Shown here piece by piece: positions 1-6,243 of a stretch of 9,280 bases of DNA (position 1 is its first letter; each line of letters opens with the position of its first letter). The translations under genes were made by a program, and so were the position numbers. This stretch comes from Promethearchaeota archaeon (GTDB lineage: Archaea > Asgardarchaeota > Lokiarchaeia > Sigynarchaeales > SOKP01), in assembly GCA_019894655.1 (NCBI GenBank), contig JAGXNZ010000044.1:1-9280 (forward strand), read 5' to 3'. The notes under the pieces were generated by a model. The model saw only the letters and a list, made by a program, of their open reading frames with translations, made no database searches and had not been told where the DNA came from.

Positions 1-1253
1 ATAGGTATTAAATTACCTTCAAGGGATACTCGCTCATTACTTGCAAGATTTACTAGATTATTTACCGTCTTATTTATCGATCGTTCAGCAGAATCGAGAT
101 TGAACAACTGTCTGTACTTTGGATCGTCCGGATTTGACAATATTTTCTTTTGCCATTTCAACCCTAAAGCATTTGCTTGTAATTGTAGCCCGGCTAACGC
201 CATTCCAGCCTCAACTTCAGCCCAATACTTAAGATTCATAATTCTGTGTAATAATCCCGCACAGGGTTTTTTTCGATCAATACATAATAATATTGTATAA
301 TTGGAGAATTTAGTATCAAACTCCTTTTCGATCTCATTGCTTGTAGTCTCAGAGCTAAATTTTTGCATATAATGGTCGTATGTTATAGTTTCATTAACCT
401 CAATCCATCTATTTAACGCAGAATACCCGACAGGATTATAGTGATATGATCCGTTCGGGACATTAGCAAGATCATTTACATAAACGATTGGATAAACTGC
501 GTATCCAGCACATCCAGATGCATGCACACGACCGTATCCATTTTTCTCTAAAGCATCACGGTTTCCATGAGTAGTATGATCGTTTTCTCCTTGGCAAGCC
601 CAGAGTAGTTGAGAGATTTGGTGTAAATTTGTATGGTTTGGTGGTTTTGCATCAACACGATTAAAAATAGCATCATCTAGGGGTATGCCTTCATACTCAT
701 TCTCATAAATTGCGCGATCTTTGTAGCAAGCTGGAGTATCGAGCAAAATCTCACCCTCAGCTACTCTTTTTTGAAGTATTTCTGCAGTATCTTCTACTAA
801 TGCTGCTCTATCTCTCTCTCGCACTGCTACCGAATATAAGAAGGTGTAATTTTGATTCGTTTCATTGTTAACGAGTTTATTATATTTTTTAGGCGCACTT
901 GCCCGTTGAGATACGCCCAACCCTATACTATCTACTTTTAATGAAAAATATTGCCATGTAATCCCTACCCGAATTAAGTCCTCGATTTCAATAGGTTCCT
1001 TCCAAAACAATTCGGGATAAAGTTCCATAGTCGATTTTGTTTTTTCTTTATCAGTTAATCGAACCAAACCATCGTTATTATATTTATATATCCCTCCAGT
1101 GTAATCTTCCCCATTAGGTAATACAACAAATAGAGAATTTGTAGGTGCTGCTTGAAATGTAGAATTACATATTTCTTTAATAACAGATAATTGCAACACG
1201 CGCCCTTCACCCGAGCAATCTTTACGCCTTGCTAAACACTCTTGAAGACTCAT
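1..1253 (-). CDS. Tandem nitroreductase/SagB-like flavoprotein, 3' end cut by window edge
   Basis: The frame is open from ATG at 1253 to the left edge: 417 codons with no stop, so the C-terminus is missing. Residues about 209-270 match the SagB/ThcOx branch of the nitroreductase fold: QLLWACQG (215-222), HASGCAGYAVYPIVYV (244-259, in place of the usual PSAGALYP stretch) and GSYHYNP (268-274). EAGMALAGLQLQANALGLKW (348-367) matches the dimer/FMN helix region. The first half shows the same order in weaker form: SLQECLARRKDCS (2-14), AAPTNS (35-40), TGGIYKY (52-58) and GITWQYFSLKVDSIGLG (97-113). I therefore read two fused nitroreductase-like domains. Family members are usually FMN-dependent oxidoreductases; the substrate here is unknown. 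The RRSxR flavin motif is altered in both halves (ARRKDCS; FNRVDAKPP at 197-205), so FMN binding is uncertain. It lies 105 bp downstream of porB behind a terminator and probably has its own promoter. An in-frame GTG three codons upstream is an alternative start. Confidence 0.8.
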   Translation of the reverse strand, partial: MSLQECLARRKDCSGEGRVLQLSVIKEICNSTFQAAPTNSLFVVLPNGEDYTGGIYKYNNDGLVRLTDKEKTKSTMELYPELFWKEPIEIEDLIRVGITWQYFSLKVDSIGLGVSQRASAPKKYNKLVNNETNQNYTFLYSVAVRERDRAALVEDTAEILQKRVAEGEILLDTPACYKDRAIYENEYEGIPLDDAIFNRVDAKPPNHTNLHQISQLLWACQGENDHTTHGNRDALEKNGYGRVHASGCAGYAVYPIVYVNDLANVPNGSYHYNPVGYSALNRWIEVNETITYDHYMQKFSSETTSNEIEKEFDTKFSNYTILLCIDRKKPCAGLLHRIMNLKYWAEVEAGMALAGLQLQANALGLKWQKKILSNPDDPKYRQLFNLDSAERSINKTVNNLVNLASNERVSLEGNLIP

Positions 1254-1256
1254 TTT

Positions 1257-1307
1257 ATACACTAAACTAATTTTAATGAAATAGTTATAATAAGAAGATT
1301 AGTGTAT
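1257..1307. repeat. 9-bp inverted repeat flanking the putative promoter
   Basis: ATACACTAA at 1257-1265 and its exact reverse complement TTAGTGTAT at 1299-1307 enclose 33 bp that include the putative TATA box. The arm centres are 42 bp apart, close to four helical turns, which would put both sites on one face of the DNA. One arm ends just before the ATG at 1253, the other lies upstream of the TATA box. This fits a two-site operator better than a terminator, because the loop is long and no T-run follows. No regulator is identifiable. Confidence 0.4.
1285..1293 (-). promoter_or_regulatory. Putative TATA box of the nitroreductase-like gene
   Basis: On the minus strand this reads TTATTATAA, centred about 36 nt before the ATG at 1253. 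With the archaeal spacing of about 26 nt, transcription would begin near 1263 and leave a leader of about 10 nt without an SD site. The box lies between the two arms of an inverted repeat (1257-1265 and 1299-1307). It is inferred from position and composition only, in AT-rich DNA. Confidence 0.35.
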
Positions 1308-1330
1308 TACTTCAAAACCTTTTTGGCTTT

Positions 1331-1357
1331 AAAAAAAAGAATAAAAAATAAGAATAA
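1331..1357 (-). terminator. T-rich terminator after porB
   Basis: Just after the porB TAG stop the minus strand becomes a chain of T-tracts (TTTATTCTT, ATTTTTTATT, then TCTTTTTTTTT) with no stable hairpin. Archaeal RNA polymerase commonly terminates at such oligo-T stretches. It would end the porGD-porA-porB transcript before the nitroreductase-like gene. Confidence 0.6.
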
Positions 1358-1358
1358 A

Positions 1359-2447
1359 CTATTTTTGGTTCGTCAAGTATTCGTTCATTTCAACGAAAGA
1401 GCTCGTTCTTATAAGAGCTGCTTTAAGGAATTGAAACCCTATGTCGTAGGTTGACCCGTCTCCACCGATGTGGATAACATATGGCACTTCACCTTTGTAT
1501 AATCCTTTAGCTTTTAAGATTTTATAGGTTGTGCTTATCCCATCTGCAACGGTTGCACCTGATTCAAATAGATGGTGAACCCAAGGAACTTTCCACGAGC
1601 CAACAAAATCTTTAGAAGTAGAGACTTCAGCACAACTGGTATTAGTAACGTATATTATATTTTTTCCTGCTACAGCTGTGGCTACAGTTGCCATTTGATT
1701 TAATACCATTCCAGCGCCGCAACCAGGACACAATCCATGCCCAGGGTGCAGATGACTTTGAGGTTTTAATGTTCTACGATTAACTTTATAGAAATCTACA
1801 GGTTTTTCAGCTCCGAATTGTTCAATAAGTCCTTTTAATTTGAGATTTCGTTGTTCTGTATAATAAATTATTTCGTCAATTTCTTTTTCCATGAATCTTG
1901 GTTTAAAGAGATGCTTGAATTTGCCCATGGATTTAAGATATTCTACGAATTTTTCTTTATCAATATCTAATCCGCGATAATAGGAGAATGTTGGTAATCC
2001 GTCTTTAACTCTTATCGAATAAAGAGGCCAATACCCGCAATCGGTGGCTAGTTTTGAAATTCTTCCTGCATCGCCAGCATCATGACGCCATCCTCGCATA
2101 CAATCTGAATAGGATTGAATAAAAGCAGATCCATTTGATTTCATCGCATCAGCGAATTTTCCCATGAAGTCTGCAGGATAGGCAGGATTAGCTGTGGCTA
2201 AGAATAGAGATTTTGTGCCAAAGAAAGCAAAGGGAGTGACTAAATCTTGCTTTATACCTATTTTTCCCGGTATTTTCTCTCCTCCCGGACCAGTAGTTGT
2301 CGAAGCGTAAGGTGGAGTTCCTCCCGATTCTTGAATACCCGTGTTCATAAAAGCTTCGTTATCGTAGTTAAGAAATACTACATTAGATTTTTCATCTCTT
2401 GCGAGAATTTCTTCAAAATCGATTACATTTCTTTCAGGTTTTGACAT
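1359..2447 (-). CDS. porB: Circularly permuted 2-oxoacid:ferredoxin oxidoreductase beta subunit
   Basis: This is the thiamine-diphosphate and [4Fe-4S] subunit that decarboxylates a 2-oxoacid and passes electrons to the delta domain. All family motifs are present but in rotated order: YDNEAFMNTG (28-37), SDCMRGW (114-120), GYWPLY and FKHLFKP (177-183, near the usual C-terminus), a linker at about 210-233, then the usual N-terminal HPGHGLCPGCG (234-244), TSCAEV (270-275), WKVPW (285-289) and GGDGSTYDIG (328-337), ending at 362. The cluster cysteines are C116, C240, C243 and C272. Normal PorB begins with PGH..CxGC and has GDG about 30 residues before YDNE. I chose the ATG at 2447: it follows the porA TAA by one base and has SD-like GGGGTGG (2456-2462) eight nt upstream. 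A longer frame from GTG 2492 would lie inside porA. Pyruvate is the likely substrate, but a branched-chain 2-oxoacid is possible. Confidence 0.93.
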   Translation of the reverse strand: MSKPERNVIDFEEILARDEKSNVVFLNYDNEAFMNTGIQESGGTPPYASTTTGPGGEKIPGKIGIKQDLVTPFAFFGTKSLFLATANPAYPADFMGKFADAMKSNGSAFIQSYSDCMRGWRHDAGDAGRISKLATDCGYWPLYSIRVKDGLPTFSYYRGLDIDKEKFVEYLKSMGKFKHLFKPRFMEKEIDEIIYYTEQRNLKLKGLIEQFGAEKPVDFYKVNRRTLKPQSHLHPGHGLCPGCGAGMVLNQMATVATAVAGKNIIYVTNTSCAEVSTSKDFVGSWKVPWVHHLFESGATVADGISTTYKILKAKGLYKGEVPYVIHIGGDGSTYDIGFQFLKAALIRTSSFVEMNEYLTNQK

Positions 2448-2448
2448 T

Positions 2449-3672
2449 TTATCGAACCACCCCATGGATTTTATCCTTAGTTTCTCTAACACCTAGATAA
2501 GTATAAAGTTGCCCTTTCATGTCGTCCACTGATTCCATCTTCTTTTTGGTTACATCAAATTCATCTCTGGTGACATCTCTTCCGCCTAATCCTACTATAT
2601 AACTTCGAAATATAGTATTAAGGGGGTACAGAGCTGTTGCTATCGAGGTTGAAAATGGCGGTAGTAGATTATTAAGTGCATCTGATTTCTCTAAGATTAT
2701 TAATTTTTCAATATTGTGCTCTTGAACGATTTTTTGTAACTCTTCATAAGGGAAAGGTCTGTATGCTCTGATTTTAATTAATCCTATATCTTTATTTTTA
2801 GTCATCCAACTTATTATGTTCCCGCACATGCTACCCATTGTAATAAACGCAGTCTTTGAGGAGTTATCCAAGTTATAAGTCTCAATTAAATTATAATGTC
2901 GGCCGGTTGCTTTTCCATATTCGTCAAAGGAATTTTTCATTATGTTTAAAACGGATTTTTTGGCGACATCAAGATTCATTCTTCCCTCCATGAAAAAACC
3001 TGGAGTGACAATTCCACCCCACACTCCTGGACGCTCAGGTGTGATTGTATGGCGAGGTTTTCTTGGCGTTAATTTACGTACAACTTCATCGGGAGTTAAC
3101 CATAATTTTTGAACAGAATGTGAAATTATAAATCCATCGTGTACAAACATGGTTGGAAATAACGAATTATCGGATATCATAACAGATAGAATTGATGCAT
3201 CATATGTTTCTTGAACATTTTCTGAAACAATACAGTTCCACCCATAATCGGTTATTACATATTCCCAACTATTCCAGATTGATAGATTTGGGGAGTTGAA
3301 AGCACGGGCGGAGATCATCATCGTTAATGGAACTCGCCACCCTACAGCCATAGGTAAAGCTTCTGACATTAATAAATAGCCTTGAGATGCTGTTGCAGTA
3401 AAAGTTCTTGCACCCGCTGCACACGCAGCAGTTGAATAACTGATAGCTGCTAATTCAGATTCGACGTTAACGAATGCTGCTATCAGTCTTCCTTGATGGA
3501 CAACATCGGATAAGCCCTCAACAGATTGGGTTTGAGGAGTAATAGGAAAAGCACATACCACATCGGGATTCGTTTGAGTGACCCCCCCTGCTACAGCATA
3601 GTTTCCAATCATGGCGGTTTCGATTGGTTCTTTAATCTCCTTAAAAAATATTTTCATTGGTTCTACTGACAT
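2449..3672 (-). CDS. porA: 2-oxoacid:ferredoxin oxidoreductase alpha subunit
   Basis: PorA binds the pyrimidine half of thiamine diphosphate and the 2-oxoacid, and contributes to CoA binding. At 407 residues it is about the usual length and in normal domain order. FPITPQTQSVEGLSD (42-56) corresponds to the YPITPxT substrate loop. ESELAAISYSTAACAAGART (71-90) carries the conserved Glu that activates the cofactor, followed by TATASQG. The C-terminal domain has AYRPFP (303-308) and GLGGRDVT (361-368). The start is secure: GGAGGT lies seven nt before the ATG, one base after the porGD stop. In the region that is usually IWxDhSDxmxxRDxGW, this protein has IWNSWEYVITDYGW (132-145), so the Asp/Arg pattern is not kept. 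That may reflect a different 2-oxoacid; the comparison is from memory of the family. Confidence 0.93.
   Translation of the reverse strand: MSVEPMKIFFKEIKEPIETAMIGNYAVAGGVTQTNPDVVCAFPITPQTQSVEGLSDVVHQGRLIAAFVNVESELAAISYSTAACAAGARTFTATASQGYLLMSEALPMAVGWRVPLTMMISARAFNSPNLSIWNSWEYVITDYGWNCIVSENVQETYDASILSVMISDNSLFPTMFVHDGFIISHSVQKLWLTPDEVVRKLTPRKPRHTITPERPGVWGGIVTPGFFMEGRMNLDVAKKSVLNIMKNSFDEYGKATGRHYNLIETYNLDNSSKTAFITMGSMCGNIISWMTKNKDIGLIKIRAYRPFPYEELQKIVQEHNIEKLIILEKSDALNNLLPPFSTSIATALYPLNTIFRSYIVGLGGRDVTRDEFDVTKKKMESVDDMKGQLYTYLGVRETKDKIHGVVR
2456..2462 (-). promoter_or_regulatory. SD-like site deciding the porB start
   Basis: The minus strand reads GGGGTGG inside the last codons of porA, eight nt before the ATG at 2447. 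It shares GGTG with the archaeal SD core, with G-U pairing possible at the flanks. It favours MSKPERN as the true N-terminus. Confidence 0.55.
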
Positions 3673-3673
3673 T

Positions 3674-4684
3674 TTAATTACCTCCTTCTTCTTCTGGTAT
3701 TGCGCAAGCTGCTGGACCTTGTTTTGGTCGTTTACTTATGGCTTGAACGGGACAAATGTTAAGGCAATTTTGACAAGCTTTACAGTGAAACACATCGATT
3801 CCAGACATGTGATATTTACCGTCATCGCCTAATTTTCTAAGAGTGGCAAAATCAGGGCATATAAACCAGCATTGTGCGCAATTAGTGCATGTTTCTTCGT
3901 CCCATAATATCTCCCATTCACCCCACGACCCAGTATTTACTTGATCGCTTCCAACAGGAATAACTTCTTCATCGCAATACCACACTCCGGCTTTATCTAA
4001 ATCTTTGTATCCGGGTAGCCCTAGATATACTTGCTGCCATGGTATTTTACTGTCCACAGTGAAATCTGGTTCGATTCCCATATCGTAAACGCACGTTTCT
4101 TCAATTGCCTGTTTTATCGCCTGAATATTTTTTCCAGCTACTTCTCCTTTAAATCGCTTCATTATCGCATCAGATAATTCTTCAAGCGTAAAGAGATGAG
4201 ATATACGAATTAAAGCCCCCAATATAATAGTGTTGGTGATATTTCTCCCTAAAACGTCGAGAGCAATTCGAGTTGCATCAATTGTCGCAATATTTATGTC
4301 CTTCCGTTTAACTGCATCTTGAATCGTTAATTGATCCATCTCTGTATTGACAATTAACCAGCCTCCTTTTGGGATACCTGCCGTTACATCTACTTCTGTT
4401 AATAATGAAGGGTCTAAAACGGAAACAAAATGAGGTCCATATACTTGTTCGTTTGATCTTACTAGATCAGCGTTCGCAGAAAGTCGAACATAGCTTTCAG
4501 TTGGACTTCCCATTCTTTCTGCACCAAACTTAGGTTGGCACACACCGTAACCATAGAAAGCTTCCACGCAGAGATTTGAAGCAGTTACACCTCCTTGTCC
4601 TCCACGGGCATGGAATCTAAGATTTATCGTATAATCATTTAAGATTTCTTTAATGTGTTCTGGAGTTATCATTTGAATTTTCAC
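3674..4684 (-). CDS. porGD: 2-oxoacid:ferredoxin oxidoreductase gamma-delta fusion
   Basis: One 336-residue chain joins two subunits that are often separate. Residues about 20-200 are the gamma domain, with the glycine-rich HARGGQGGVTASN (25-37), FGAERMGSPTESYVRLS (53-69) and the ending typical of PorG. Residues about 250-320 are a delta-type 2[4Fe-4S] ferredoxin with C266, C269, C272, C276 and C301, C304, C307, C311 (two CxxCxxCxxxCP sets). The ferredoxin part collects electrons from the beta-subunit cluster and passes them to soluble ferredoxin. It is first in the operon. The frame begins at GTG 4684; ATG 4672, four codons in, is an equally plausible start, and neither has an SD site. A run of ten A precedes the GTG. 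No clear TATA box was found; AATACTAAT near 4717-4726 is a weak candidate. Confidence 0.92.
   Translation of the reverse strand: MKIQMITPEHIKEILNDYTINLRFHARGGQGGVTASNLCVEAFYGYGVCQPKFGAERMGSPTESYVRLSANADLVRSNEQVYGPHFVSVLDPSLLTEVDVTAGIPKGGWLIVNTEMDQLTIQDAVKRKDINIATIDATRIALDVLGRNITNTIILGALIRISHLFTLEELSDAIMKRFKGEVAGKNIQAIKQAIEETCVYDMGIEPDFTVDSKIPWQQVYLGLPGYKDLDKAGVWYCDEEVIPVGSDQVNTGSWGEWEILWDEETCTNCAQCWFICPDFATLRKLGDDGKYHMSGIDVFHCKACQNCLNICPVQAISKRPKQGPAACAIPEEEGGN
3680..3685 (-). promoter_or_regulatory. Consensus SD site of porA
   Basis: The minus strand reads GGAGGT, the core archaeal SD sequence, seven nt before the porA ATG at 3672 and inside the final porGD codons. It shows that internal operon genes are translated by SD pairing in this organism. 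Confidence 0.8.
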
Positions 4685-4811
4685 TTTTTTTTTTCATAAA
4701 ATCGAATTGTAATAACATTAGTATTTCTACAAAAAAAAGGTTATTCCTATAATCGATAATATACTTATTTGTGCTGAAATGATGAACTATTTAGGATATG
4801 GCTCTTTTTCT

Positions 4812-4821
4812 AATATTATAA
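4812..4821 (+). promoter_or_regulatory. Putative TATA box of the MFS gene
   Basis: AATATTATAA lies in the 268-bp divergent region between porGD and the MFS gene. A start of transcription about 26 nt downstream falls near 4842. That is about 110 nt before the first in-frame ATG (4953) but right at an in-frame CTG, relevant to a possible longer N-terminus. Apart from A/T tracts I see nothing else in 4685-4952. Confidence 0.35.
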
Positions 4822-4952
4822 CAGCAAAGGTGTTTTTTTAACTGGCAAAAAATTCTGAAATTAAAAATCGTTCTGATCCAATTAGCACCCCCAATGAGCT
4901 AAACTTAGACGACTCAAAGGATAATGGACATGAGGATGAAAATAATGTTAAA

Positions 4953-6230
4953 ATGACTCCAGATTTTATACCGATGATAAGAATTATCTTTTGGAATAGT
5001 ATGGGGTTTTTTTTCTTCTCATTCTTAATCCCTCATGTCATAAATCAACTATTAGAAGCTTCGCCAACGGAATTAGGCCTTGCTTTTTCAATACAAATGA
5101 TTGGGGGCTTACTTAGTGCTCCTATTGTAGGTTATTTGACTGACCGCGTTTCAAAGAAACTATTAATCTTAATTGGAAGTTTTGGGCGTGCTACTTGTTA
5201 TATTCTATTGTATATAGGAATTCTTCTATCGTCTTTATTGTTGTTTACTGTTGGTATGTTTGTTCTGGGATTTTTTGTTGGTTTTTTCTGGACACCCTTA
5301 GATACATTAATTTCCGAGAAATCAAATAAAACCAACCGTTCGTTTGCTTTTGGAAAACGTGCAGGAATGATAGGAAAAGGAAATTTTGTTGGATCGATTA
5401 TTAGTATTACGATTTTTGGCTTGTCTAATATTTTTGTACCTGAGAATTTCTTTTTGGTCTACTCCCCACTGCTTTTATTTGCCCTATCTAATATATTGGG
5501 AGGTTTTATATTTCATTTCAAAGTAGATGAGAGATTAACATTTGACAAGCATATTTTTAATTTGTTTCCATCATCAGTAGAACTAAGTATTGTTTCCAAA
5601 GAACCTGTCATATCTGAGGCTCCTTTAAAGTCAAGAAATAATCTACCAATTGGATTTTTTATTGGTTTTAGTGTTTTAGTCATTGCTTTTATGGCCAGCA
5701 ACTTTAATCAGTCGTTAGCATTTCCTTTCTTTCAAGGTTATTTAAACGATGAATTAAAAATCGTAGAACCCACGCTTGTAATGATTATCTATTTTCCAAG
5801 TCAAATTATTTCATTATTATTAGCACCTAAATTAGGTAAAATTGCTGATAAAATTAATCCAGTACTAGGAATGGCTTTAGTAAGCGGCTTAGGTGCGTTC
5901 GTAACGTGGTTAATAATTAACTCGGCATCAGGATATATGTTTGGTATCCTTCTACTCTTCGACTCGACTTTTGCCTGGGGCGGTAACTTAATTTTACAGA
6001 ATATTCTCAGTCGTATATCTAAAATTCATCGTGGAAAGGTTTTTGGAGCTGCACAGTGGTTGAGTTTATTCGGTGCGGTTTTGGGACCCATAATAGGGGG
6101 AATTTCTTATGATAGCATAGGTGCATCTGCTCCTTTCGTAATTTCAATATTTATCGAACTTTCCGTGATTCCACTCTACGCTATAGCTATTAAAGCCTTA
6201 AAGCCTTATATGGCTGAAAAAGTAGAGTAA
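4953..6230 (+). CDS. Major facilitator superfamily transporter, 12 TM helices
   Basis: The 425-residue membrane protein has about twelve hydrophobic segments (roughly 9-30, 41-62, 69-90, 93-114, 137-157, 166-188, 232-252, 270-292, 303-323, 327-347, 363-385, 389-412) with a polar central loop at about 190-230, the MFS 6+6 plan. GYLTDRVSKK (60-69) fits MFS motif A between helices 2 and 3, and APKLGKIADK (291-300) is its counterpart in the second half. The substrate cannot be told. ATG 4953 is the first conventional start, but the frame is open for 37 further codons upstream to a TAA at 4839-4841 and encodes a polar, acidic tail beginning LAKNSEIKNRSDP, so the true start may be a non-AUG codon such as CTG 4842. 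No SD precedes ATG 4953. The gene converges on the next one with 13 bp between stops. Confidence 0.88.
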   Translation: MTPDFIPMIRIIFWNSMGFFFFSFLIPHVINQLLEASPTELGLAFSIQMIGGLLSAPIVGYLTDRVSKKLLILIGSFGRATCYILLYIGILLSSLLLFTVGMFVLGFFVGFFWTPLDTLISEKSNKTNRSFAFGKRAGMIGKGNFVGSIISITIFGLSNIFVPENFFLVYSPLLLFALSNILGGFIFHFKVDERLTFDKHIFNLFPSSVELSIVSKEPVISEAPLKSRNNLPIGFFIGFSVLVIAFMASNFNQSLAFPFFQGYLNDELKIVEPTLVMIIYFPSQIISLLLAPKLGKIADKINPVLGMALVSGLGAFVTWLIINSASGYMFGILLLFDSTFAWGGNLILQNILSRISKIHRGKVFGAAQWLSLFGAVLGPIIGGISYDSIGASAPFVISIFIELSVIPLYAIAIKALKPYMAEKVE

Positions 6231-6243
6231 TAACTAAGCAAAA

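Noticed and set aside
100..300. Plus-strand frame opposite the nitroreductase-like gene
   Set aside because: Antisense shadow of a well-supported coding frame, with no recognisable motif. The same applies to the small frames at 2247-2444, 3611-3832, 5513-5701, 7079-7294 and 8904-9134.
1359..2447. PorB as a broken or frameshifted gene, or two fused half genes from separate sources
   Set aside because: Frame is continuous, all expected motifs and cysteines occur exactly once, and the remainder past the stop is a T-rich terminator with no hidden coding remnant.
2448..2492. Longer PorB from GTG 2492 or ATG 2465
   Set aside because: Both extend into the porA coding end, align to nothing in PorB, and lack the well-spaced SD-like site found before ATG 2447.
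4779..4841. Twenty-codon frame starting ATGATGAAC upstream of the MFS gene
   Set aside because: It ends at TAA 4839 in the MFS frame, overlaps the putative TATA box, and no single-base change joins it to the MFS gene.
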